From Spirochaetales bacterium (GTDB lineage: Bacteria > Spirochaetota > Spirochaetia > JABMQR01): a stretch of 6,979 bases of DNA. A model generated the notes under the pieces. That model saw nothing but the letters and a program-made list of their open reading frames with translations, ran no database searches and had not been told where the DNA came from. This document shows positions 1-5,640 of the stretch, piece by piece (positions within the stretch are counted from its first letter, which is position 1; every line of letters begins with the position of its first letter). The position numbers and the translations under genes were made by a program. The stretch spans positions 1 through 6,979 of the forward strand of contig JAGLNY010000019.1 of the NCBI GenBank assembly GCA_023139255.1, given 5' to 3'.

Positions 1-34
1 GGTACTTCCACCAGTAATCTGGTACATTGGCCGT

Positions 35-541
35 ATGAGTACGATAAGTAAGCTTTTACTACTGGCAGATATAGCGGTTTTAGTGTTTGTAAGAATCCGT
101 GTTGAGTATGCATGGGTATTCTGGCTGCTTGCAGTGATGATTGTTCCCCTGACCTTGCTCCTTTACCTGACGACGTATCATATTTCAAGAAAACAGGCGC
201 AAAAAATTCTGGGAACAAAGGATGTCATTGTTCTGACATCAGCTTCCTATATACCTCCGGGATCATCAGAATCTTCTTCCGGGGTTAATTTGTTCGGCAG
301 ACTTGCGGTCACTGAAACGAATTTGGTTTTTCTCGGAAGAAAGAAGGGTACAGTCAAAGAAATTGTCTCTATTCCTATCAGTAATATCACCGGGTTTACT
401 GTGGGGAAAGTGCTGTCGGGCAGGTCCGGTATTACATTCACCCTGCAGGATGAGAGTTTGAGGGAATTTCCTGCACTGCGGGCTGGAGAGCTGAATAATC
501 AGCTTATGCAAGCATTAGGGTGGGAAGAAGTTTCAGGATGA
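35..541 (+). CDS. Membrane-anchored PH/GRAM-like domain protein, possibly 5'-truncated
   Basis: From the ATG at 35 this encodes 168 aa. Two hydrophobic stretches (about residues 6-20 and 26-47) look like transmembrane helices, followed by a basic stop-transfer segment (SRKQAQK). Residues about 58-165 form a soluble, strand-rich domain with the pattern GRLAVTETNLVFLG, then EIVSIPISNITGF, then GITFTLQDE. This resembles bacterial PH or GRAM domains, in which short strands end in a helix (here ELNNQLMQALGW). The domain probably sits on the cytoplasmic face of the inner membrane; its ligand and role are unknown. The ATG has no Shine-Dalgarno sequence, and the same frame is open without a stop back to base 2 (reading VLPPVIWYIGR before the Met), so the true start may lie outside the window. 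The gene converges on the next one, leaving only 21 bases between stop codons. The coding call is firm; the fold is inferred from pattern alone. Confidence 0.75.
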   Translation: MSTISKLLLLADIAVLVFVRIRVEYAWVFWLLAVMIVPLTLLLYLTTYHISRKQAQKILGTKDVIVLTSASYIPPGSSESSSGVNLFGRLAVTETNLVFLGRKKGTVKEIVSIPISNITGFTVGKVLSGRSGITFTLQDESLREFPALRAGELNNQLMQALGWEEVSG

Positions 542-562
542 GAGGAAGTCTCAGACTAAGTT

Positions 563-1648
563 TTATTTAAAAGCATAATCACCCTGGATCAGATATTTTA
601 GCATGATAGGCGCTTGCAGGATTAGATTGATGGTATCTCTTTCCAGAATTTCTGATAAGTCAGAATTAAGACCCGAGATTTCCACGCTCATTTCACTCAC
701 TTCGCTTAGAAAAGCATCATCCGTATTTACCTCACCCAGTCCTGAAATAATAAAATGTCCTATGGGATTATCCAGGATGCCTGTTATTACTAAATCCTTG
801 CCTTCAGTTGAGACCATAACTTTTCCATCTGATTCCATGCTCTCATCTGTCCCAATTCCAAGCAGCTGTGTGCCGAGAGAGACAATGCGGGAAAATTGCT
901 CAGGTTCAATAGTTATAGTACTGTTCGTTGCTGCCTGAATAATATTTCTTGTGATGGGGATATCGGGAAGCAGCGCTGCTGAAACAAGTGCGATCTCCAG
1001 TCCTGAAACCGGTTTGGTCCGTGACTTTAAACCATCAATAAAAATAGTGACAAGCTCACTATTTTGAACAGAAAAAGCTATCTTATCAAATTTAATCTGG
1101 AATTCCTGTTTTTCCTGCAATATGCGCTCAAGATTTCCCGATTGAATCTCTGAAAAGTATTCCCGCTCCAGTTTCCCAATGTACTTAATGGTTAATTTTT
1201 CAGCAGATGTTTTTATGGGGAATGAGTTTTCCATAACCAGGATTGGTTCAGTACACTCAATACTTGCTTCTGATAAAGCTGCATTGTTTGAAAGCATGGA
1301 TAACGCATCTTTCATCGAGAACTTTAGTTCTATTGTCTTTGCCGAAAATAATCCTGCATCCAGACCCGTTTCAGGGTTTTTTAGGGGAGCATGAATATCT
1401 GTTATCAAAGCACTGCTCCCTAGTAAATCGATGGAAATTTCGTTAAAGGAGAAGTCTTTCATAGTGGAGTTTTCCAGTGAATTCTTAAGAGTTTCCCCGA
1501 TCTTGTCTGAACCGAATTCCTTCACAAGAATCTGGGCAGCAGCGACTATAATGATAATAATTACACATAATACCAGGATAAATTTTATTAATTTCATATA
1601 TCTTTTATATTTTGATAATACCGCTAATCTTTCATGAACGGCAACCAT
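563..1648 (-). CDS. AsmA-like protein with a single N-terminal membrane anchor
   Basis: This encodes 361 aa. A basic N-terminus (KYKRYMKLIK) precedes one strong transmembrane helix at about residues 21-41, which includes a run of six isoleucines. The remainder should be periplasmic. Residues about 60-135 show the AsmA/DUF748-style layout: a short amphipathic helix, a strand pair (FSFNEISIDLLGSSALITDI), then alternating strands ending in ASIECTEPILVME. The rest is alternating strands and short helices with no catalytic motif that I recognise. Family members are envelope proteins linked to outer-membrane or lipid homeostasis, but at 361 aa this is short for AsmA, so a direct functional transfer is not justified. 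The start at 1648 is supported by GGAGG three bases upstream. The alternative Met18 (MKLIKF) has no ribosome binding site. It is transcribed divergently from the gene at 1843. Confidence 0.8.
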   Translation of the reverse strand: MVAVHERLAVLSKYKRYMKLIKFILVLCVIIIIIVAAAQILVKEFGSDKIGETLKNSLENSTMKDFSFNEISIDLLGSSALITDIHAPLKNPETGLDAGLFSAKTIELKFSMKDALSMLSNNAALSEASIECTEPILVMENSFPIKTSAEKLTIKYIGKLEREYFSEIQSGNLERILQEKQEFQIKFDKIAFSVQNSELVTIFIDGLKSRTKPVSGLEIALVSAALLPDIPITRNIIQAATNSTITIEPEQFSRIVSLGTQLLGIGTDESMESDGKVMVSTEGKDLVITGILDNPIGHFIISGLGEVNTDDAFLSEVSEMSVEISGLNSDLSEILERDTINLILQAPIMLKYLIQGDYAFK

Positions 1649-1767
1649 AATCCTCCAGTTGTCAGCCTTACTTAGAAACCTTCAAACATAACTATTAGTT
1701 ACAGAATTTGTAGGTTGGTAAATTCATGATGGGGAAAGAGAGTATGAAATATACCTAACATTGAGAA

Positions 1768-1797
1768 TTGCGGAAATCAGTCAGGCTCTTGTATGAT
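1768..1797 (+). promoter_or_regulatory. Candidate sigma70-type promoter for the 1843 gene
   Basis: TTGCGG (1768-1773) and TATGAT (1792-1797) are separated by 18 bases. The -10 matches the consensus at 5 of 6 positions, but the -35 matches only 3 of 6. Transcription would start near 1804, placing the poly-G tract in the early leader. The alternative -35 TTGAGA (1761-1766) matches better but is 25 bases from the -10, which is too far. Confidence 0.35.
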
Positions 1798-1815
1798 TAC
1801 ATGAACGATCTGCAT

Positions 1816-1825
1816 GGGGGGGGGG
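1816..1825 (+). repeat. G10 homopolymer in the leader of the 1843 gene
   Basis: Ten consecutive G lie five bases upstream of the AGGAGG ribosome binding site (1831-1836) and about 20 bases downstream of a candidate -10 box (TATGAT, 1792-1797). Homopolymers of this length are prone to slipped-strand changes, and here the tract would fall in the 5' untranslated leader. It is also a place where sequencing length errors are common. Confidence 0.85.
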
Positions 1826-1842
1826 CAAACAGGAGGTGTGTT

Positions 1843-2424
1843 ATGAGAAAGACTGCGGCCGCCGCGGTCATACTGCTTTTAGCCGGGGGATTACTTTGTG
1901 CCGGAAGCAGTACTGTTTCTGAAAATGATTTGCCTGAAGGGGCAGTCACCTTTGGTATATTTATTGATGCCGGTGCTGTAGATGTGCTGGTATCAGATCA
2001 TCTCTACGTAAAAGGAGGTATAGAGTTAATTGTGACAGATGGATTTTCGTTGGAAATGCCGGTAACAGCAGTTTTTGACAGGAGGGGAAGTGAAAGCAGC
2101 AGTGGATTCACCCTTCTTGATATTGGACTTCTTCTTAAATACTACCCTGGGAATCTCGGATTCTGGACTGGTTTATCACTGTTCCAGGGAGTAAATTTTA
2201 TCGGTGATAGTGTACCGGAACAACGTTATCATTATATGACAGAAATTGCTTTCGGTTATACATTTACACTGCCGTTTGGATTGTATATAGAGCCGTCGGT
2301 TATTTTCAGGGATCCCTTGAAAACTTTTCACGATAGTCTTGATTACATTCAGGATTACATTCCCGGATATGGAGACTACAGAATTTGCCTGAATTTTGGC
2401 TGGCTCTTCTGGACAGTCAGCTGA
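1843..2424 (+). CDS. Small secreted, probably outer-membrane beta-barrel protein
   Basis: The chosen start gives 193 aa. The ATG at 1843 has AGGAGG at 1831-1836, six bases upstream. The frame is open further upstream, with a TTG at 1768 and an ATG at 1801, but neither has a ribosome binding site and both would place charged residues before the signal peptide. Residues 1-20 are a classical signal peptide (MRKT, then AAAAVILLLAGGLLCA). A cysteine at 19 is present, but leucines at -1 and -2 make a lipobox unlikely. The mature part consists of alternating hydrophobic/polar strands separated by short turns, rich in Tyr, Phe and Gly (LLDIGLLLKYYPGNLGFWTG, then MTEIAFGYTFTLPFGLYIEPSV), and ends with an aromatic strand (ICLNFGWLFWTVS). 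About eight strands would fit, as in OmpW/OmpX-sized barrels. I do not recognise a specific family. The gene stands alone, divergent from the AsmA-like gene. Confidence 0.8.
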   Translation: MRKTAAAAVILLLAGGLLCAGSSTVSENDLPEGAVTFGIFIDAGAVDVLVSDHLYVKGGIELIVTDGFSLEMPVTAVFDRRGSESSSGFTLLDIGLLLKYYPGNLGFWTGLSLFQGVNFIGDSVPEQRYHYMTEIAFGYTFTLPFGLYIEPSVIFRDPLKTFHDSLDYIQDYIPGYGDYRICLNFGWLFWTVS

Positions 2425-2551
2425 AACGGGGTTGAGATCGGCTGGATTCCCGCGCCCCCGTTGGAGTCCCCGGCTGAATGGAAACACATGCGGAACACTG
2501 AGAAAGACTTAATTGAATTAATAATTTTGACTGAAATAAAAAATAACAATG

Positions 2552-2574
2552 CCGGAATTGCATACGCTTTCCGG
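2552..2574 (+). terminator. Weak hairpin, possible terminator of the 1843 gene
   Basis: CCGGAA (2552-2557) and TTCCGG (2569-2574) form a 6-bp stem with an 11-base loop, followed by TTATAT on the plus strand. The U-tract is poor and the loop is large. It lies between the OMP-type gene and the lipoprotein gene, where a terminator would be expected. Confidence 0.3.
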
Positions 2575-2634
2575 TTATATGAAGATACTCTCACACACTG
2601 AAAGAAGATCAATAATCGGTTGGGAGTAAAGGAT

Positions 2635-3498
2635 ATGAATAAGAAAATTTTACTACTGGGGAAGAATGGTCTCTGCTTTCTTCTTGCAATCTCGATAGCT
2701 GGATGTTCACTGGTTGACAGCAGCCCCCGGAAACAGGCCGGGATAACTGAGTTAATGAAAAATGAAATGAGCAAGGTGGTCATTGATCAATGGGAAATCA
2801 TTGAACCTCACCTGGCTAAGGACAATCTTGAAGAAGAAGGCGGTACAAGGGGCAATAATGCTTTTGAATCTATTAACCCGGAAGAAGTTATCAGGGAAAT
2901 GCTGAAAGAGGAGAAGGGAGATGAATATTTGTCATTTTTCCACTCAGCAGCTGTGTCGGGAGATGCGGACACTGTATTGGCTAAAGCAAAGGAACTGCTG
3001 CCGGAGGATGTTTACGAAGAGTTGCTGTCTGAAGCTGATTCTACTAGAAGAAGCTTAATTCAGGTAATGGAGGAGGGTGCACGGGGACTCAAGGATGAGT
3101 ACCGGGAAGATTTTATGAGAGATATGCAGCAGCTTATAGCAAGGAGTATCGTACTGCTTACTGCTGGTGTGGTCTATGCTTTTATGCCGACATTCTTCTT
3201 TTTCGGAAAAATATCCGCTGCTGCTGCAATAAGTGTAGCAGCCGGTGCTGTCGCAGTTACTGTTATGTCTATTTGGCGTTTCTATGAGTTTGACAGTGAA
3301 GTCGGGGAGAGTTTTGAGGAATGGCTAAGTGCAGTTGCTGTAGAACCGAAAGCTAGTTATGCGCTTGCCGCATCAGTAACATCAATGGCTGCCACTATGG
3401 GGCTTAGTCCGGTTTGTTGTGGGATTGTGCTTGGAGTATTTGCCATTTATCAGGCTATAGATCTGCTTAGAACAATGATTGATGTGTATGAACTTTAA
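2635..3498 (+). CDS. Lipoprotein with acidic helical middle and hydrophobic C-terminal third
   Basis: This encodes 287 aa from the ATG at 2635, which has GGGAG (2622-2626) eight bases upstream. A TTG at 2620 is in frame, but it overlaps that ribosome binding site, so I rejected it. The N-terminus is a lipoprotein signal with lipobox ISIAG followed by Cys24, then a short linker (SLVDSSPRK). Residues about 35-168 are charged and helical, with many Glu and Lys and no cysteine. Residues about 169-190, 193-215, 240-256 and 258-276 are strongly hydrophobic, Ala/Gly-rich and could form two helical hairpins. A Cys-Cys pair sits at 261-262. A lipoprotein with several membrane-competent helices is uncommon. 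It may span or insert into a membrane, or the helices may pack into an oligomer. I recognise no family and assign no function. It is probably monocistronic, since a strong promoter follows it. Confidence 0.8.
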   Translation: MNKKILLLGKNGLCFLLAISIAGCSLVDSSPRKQAGITELMKNEMSKVVIDQWEIIEPHLAKDNLEEEGGTRGNNAFESINPEEVIREMLKEEKGDEYLSFFHSAAVSGDADTVLAKAKELLPEDVYEELLSEADSTRRSLIQVMEEGARGLKDEYREDFMRDMQQLIARSIVLLTAGVVYAFMPTFFFFGKISAAAAISVAAGAVAVTVMSIWRFYEFDSEVGESFEEWLSAVAVEPKASYALAASVTSMAATMGLSPVCCGIVLGVFAIYQAIDLLRTMIDVYEL

Positions 3499-3506
3499 AA
3501 TATTGT

Positions 3507-3516
3507 AACAATTGTT
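3507..3516. promoter_or_regulatory. Perfect 10-bp palindrome overlapping the -35, candidate operator
   Basis: AACAATTGTT is a perfect dyad that overlaps the first two bases of the TTGACA box. A second, overlapping dyad, ATTGT-A-ACAAT, spans 3502-3512. The position suits a repressor or activator site, possibly for the regulator encoded just downstream. No other copy was noticed in front of the other genes in this window. Confidence 0.35.
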
Positions 3517-3544
3517 GACAAAACACAGAAAAGACTAGTATGAT
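3515..3544 (+). promoter_or_regulatory. Strong sigma70-type promoter for the regulator gene
   Basis: TTGACA (3515-3520) is a perfect -35. TATGAT (3539-3544) matches the -10 at 5 of 6 positions, with 18 bases between them. Transcription should start near 3551, about 70 bases before the coding start at 3623. This is the best promoter match in the window. Confidence 0.7.
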
Positions 3545-3560
3545 GCAGAGTAAAAGTAAG

Positions 3561-3599
3561 GCAAATTTTTTACGCCCGGATTAATTCCGGGCTGTTTGC
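3561..3599 (+). promoter_or_regulatory. Structured leader hairpin upstream of the regulator
   Basis: GCCCGGA (3574-3580) and TCCGGGC (3586-3592) form a perfect 7-bp GC-rich stem with a TTAAT loop. Outside it, GCAAA (3561-3565) can pair with TTTGC (3595-3599), leaving an asymmetric internal loop. It lies at about +24 to +42 of the predicted transcript. Only TGTTTGCG follows the stem, so it is at best a poor intrinsic terminator; an mRNA-stability or attenuation role is possible. Confidence 0.4.
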
Positions 3600-3622
3600 G
3601 ATTAATACGGCGGTTATACTTG

Positions 3623-4201
3623 ATGATTACAGCAGCGGCTTTTTCTGCTTCCAGCGAAGTACGCAATCTCTTTAGGGGTTTTTTCCGTGAAAGTCACATT
3701 AGCCATCTCATCAGCTGCTCCGGTCTGTATCAGGCATTCTTTGACCATGTTATTAAAGATTCTACCCAAATGGCAATTATAGATATTACAGGCATGAACT
3801 CCAGTGCCTTAAGTGTCATCAACAGAATATATTCCTACAATCCGAAACTGGATATAATTATTCTGCATAGAGGTGCTATTGAAGAAAATTTCAGAAAAGC
3901 AATTCATGACACTGGCGTATGCCGTATTATTTGCTGTGATAGTTCTATTTGTGTTAGTAGGGATATTTCCAGTGCTGTATCCTCACATTTTGCTGATTCA
4001 ATCTATTCTCTCTCATGCAGGGAGCAGCAAGTGCTGCGACTGATCAGCGAAGGGATGAAAACAAATGAGATTGCTGAAATAATGGGTATCAGCAGTACTA
4101 CAGTTACTGTGTACAGGAAAAAAATCGCCAAAAAAATTGGTTCAAACAATATTGCTATCCAGACCAGGACAGCAATTACGATCAGTCTCTCCCGTCTGTA
4201 A
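3623..4201 (+). CDS. Orphan NarL/FixJ-type regulator with degenerate receiver domain
   Basis: The chosen start gives 192 aa. Residues about 131-190 are a clear LuxR-type helix-turn-helix: SCREQQVLRLISEGMKTNEI, then AEIMGISSTTVTVYRKKIAK and KIG. This matches the family pattern LTxREQEVLxLIxxGxxxxEIAxxLxIS, then TVxxHRxxIxxKLG. Residues 1-120 follow a receiver layout: MITAAAFSASSEVRNLFRGF as strand 1 and helix 1, then MAIIDITGM with Asp54 in the phospho-acceptor position, then LDIIILHRG and GVCRIICC. The acidic pair normally at the end of strand 1 is replaced by Ser/Ala, the conserved Thr/Ser appears as His82, and the conserved Lys is missing near Cys104-Asp106. Conventional aspartyl phosphorylation is therefore doubtful. 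It probably binds DNA as a dimer. No histidine kinase is adjacent. The start is uncertain: GGCGG (3609-3613) is a weak ribosome binding site serving ATG 3623 or TTG 3620. TTG 3596 lies in the leader hairpin and is less likely. Confidence 0.85.
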   Translation: MITAAAFSASSEVRNLFRGFFRESHISHLISCSGLYQAFFDHVIKDSTQMAIIDITGMNSSALSVINRIYSYNPKLDIIILHRGAIEENFRKAIHDTGVCRIICCDSSICVSRDISSAVSSHFADSIYSLSCREQQVLRLISEGMKTNEIAEIMGISSTTVTVYRKKIAKKIGSNNIAIQTRTAITISLSRL

Positions 4202-4258
4202 TTTTCTGTAAGGGATTGTCCACTATGCTGCATTGGCAAAACATAAGAAATGATTTTA

Positions 4259-4267
4259 TGGTATACT
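4259..4267 (+). promoter_or_regulatory. Extended -10 promoter of pepT
   Basis: TGGTATACT is an extended -10 element (TG, one base, then TATACT, which matches TATAAT at 5 of 6 positions). Transcription would start near 4274. TTGGCA at 4233-4238 is 23 bases upstream, too far to pair with this box, but it could pair with TATGGT (4257-4262) at 18 bases. Confidence 0.45.
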
Positions 4268-4338
4268 TGAGCCGATTGTAAAACCTGTCTAAAATAATGA
4301 GTAAAATATAGCACAAGAAATGACAAAGGAAGACCTGG

Positions 4339-5598
4339 ATGGATAGTAAAGAGAAAAACTTGTTGGAGAATTCAATATTAAATCGTTTCCTACGTTATGT
4401 GCAGATTGATACACAATCTAATCACCATAATAGTGAGAAACCGACAACTCCGGGACAGTGGGATTTGCTTCGTCTGCTGGAGAAGGAACTCAGTGATGCT
4501 GGAATAATGGATATTGAGCTTGATCAGTATGGATATCTTATTGCCAGAATACCCTCGACACTACCGGAAGGTCGTGCTGCCCCTGTTATCGGTTTTATGG
4601 CGCATGTAGATACAGCTGGTGATATGAGCGGGAAGAATGTGAAATCGAAAGTAATTGAGCAGTACGATGGGAAAGAAATACAACTGAGCGGGGAGTGGGT
4701 GCTTTCCCCTGATACCAACCCTGAATTACTTAAATATACACATCAGACCCTGATAACGACAGATGGAACAACCCTTCTCGGAGCAGATGACAAAGCTGGT
4801 GCAGCTGAGATAATGGCAGCTGTTGAGTACCTTATGAATCATCCGGAGATTGAACATGGAGAAGTCGAACTGATTTTTACACCGGATGAAGAAACAGGCA
4901 CCGGCATGGATCTGTTCCCTGTAAGCAAGCTGAATTCCCGATGCTGCTATACCATGGATGGAGGTGAGCGCGGGACCGTAGATGCTGAGTGCTTTAACGC
5001 AGCAAAAGTGGAAATTTCTTTTACCGGTGTTATGTATCATTTGGGATCGGCAAGGGGAAGAATGGTCAATGCAGTAACTATGGCAGCATCTTTTATTACA
5101 ATGCTGCCGCAGGCGGAAAGTCCTGAGGCGACAGATAGCCGTTATGGGTACTATTGTCCGCTTGAGATTGAGGGTACTGCAGAATCCTCAAAACTAACAC
5201 TATATCTCAGGGATTTTGAGATAGAAGAAATTGAGCGGAGGAGAAAAGTCCTCGACTCAATTGCAGGAACACTGGAGGATATTTATCCTGGGGGAAAAGT
5301 AGCAGTCGATTTTAACATGCAGTACCTGAATATGCGCGAATACATTAGTAAAGATCCATTGGTTATGGAAAAACTGGAGAAAGCTGCTGCAAATATCGGT
5401 ATTGCCGTAAGCAGGGAAATAATTCGTGGGGGTACCGATGGTGCCCGTCTCTGTGCAATGGGAATTCCTACACCGAATATCTTTACCGGCGGACATAATT
5501 ATCACAGCCGGTATGAATGGGCAGCACTTTCAGTTATGACTGAGGCTGCTCAGCTTATTCAGGAACTCATAATACTCTGGGGCGAAGAACACGAATGA
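4339..5598 (+). CDS. pepT: Peptidase T (tripeptide aminopeptidase), M20 family
   Basis: This encodes 419 aa, close to the usual length of about 410. Peptidase T is a cytoplasmic di-zinc enzyme that removes the N-terminal residue from tripeptides in the last steps of peptide utilisation. The sequence tracks the family throughout. AHVDTAGDMSGKNV carries metal ligand His89 and Asp91. TLITTDGTTLLGADDKAG carries the bridging Asp150. FTPDEETGTG has catalytic Glu184 and ligand Glu185. YTMDGGERG gives ligand Asp207. IRGGTDGARL and FTGGHNYHSRYEW supply the substrate-side residues and ligand His389. The lid-domain His is retained at 234, but the following residue is Leu where E. coli PepT has HPG. AAGGAAG (4326-4332) lies six bases before the ATG. 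The stop overlaps the next gene's start by ATGA, so the two are probably translationally coupled. Confidence 0.97.
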   Translation: MDSKEKNLLENSILNRFLRYVQIDTQSNHHNSEKPTTPGQWDLLRLLEKELSDAGIMDIELDQYGYLIARIPSTLPEGRAAPVIGFMAHVDTAGDMSGKNVKSKVIEQYDGKEIQLSGEWVLSPDTNPELLKYTHQTLITTDGTTLLGADDKAGAAEIMAAVEYLMNHPEIEHGEVELIFTPDEETGTGMDLFPVSKLNSRCCYTMDGGERGTVDAECFNAAKVEISFTGVMYHLGSARGRMVNAVTMAASFITMLPQAESPEATDSRYGYYCPLEIEGTAESSKLTLYLRDFEIEEIERRRKVLDSIAGTLEDIYPGGKVAVDFNMQYLNMREYISKDPLVMEKLEKAAANIGIAVSREIIRGGTDGARLCAMGIPTPNIFTGGHNYHSRYEWAALSVMTEAAQLIQELIILWGEEHE

Positions 5599-5640
5599 GA
5601 TTACTCATAATACGAATGAGTGTACTCATAACACGAATGG
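5590..5640 (+). repeat. 21-bp tandem repeat duplicating a start codon, two full copies plus a partial
   Basis: Copies lie at 5590-5610 and 5611-5631, with a partial third at 5632-5640. The shared pattern is ACGAATGAG, two variable bases, then TACTCATAA. Each full copy contains a dyad: ATGAG-ATTA-CTCAT at 5595-5608 and ATGAGT-GT-ACTCAT at 5616-5629. Because 21 is a multiple of three, the ATGs at 5595, 5616 and 5637 are all in the same frame. The repeat spans the pepT stop and the start of the next gene. Confidence 0.9.

Noticed and set aside
547..557. AGTC-TCA-GACT dyad between the convergent first two genes as a bidirectional terminator
   Set aside because: The stem is only four base pairs and not GC-rich; TTTTATTT follows, but the hairpin is too weak to support a call.
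1768..1842. N-terminal extension of the OMP-type gene from TTG 1768 or ATG 1801
   Set aside because: It has no ribosome binding site and would put charged residues ahead of a classical signal peptide; ATG 1843 has AGGAGG at ideal spacing.
2425..2462. AACGGGG/CCCCGTT inverted repeat as an intrinsic terminator
   Set aside because: The loop is 24 bases and no T-run follows the stem.
2176..2783. Two overlapping minus-strand reading frames (2176-2487 and 2376-2783)
   Set aside because: They lie antisense to the OMP-type and lipoprotein genes, which have signal peptides and good ribosome binding sites; the minus-strand frames have neither.
3574..3592. Leader hairpin as the intrinsic terminator of the lipoprotein gene
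   Set aside because: It lies downstream of a strong promoter and is followed by TGTTTGCG rather than a T-run; the T6 run precedes the stem instead.
4003..4326. 107-codon minus-strand reading frame across the end of the regulator gene
   Set aside because: It is antisense to the well-supported helix-turn-helix coding region, has no recognisable domain and its composition looks like a mirror of the real gene.
4726..5040. 104-codon minus-strand reading frame inside pepT
   Set aside because: It is entirely antisense to conserved peptidase T motifs, and its protein has no family-like pattern.
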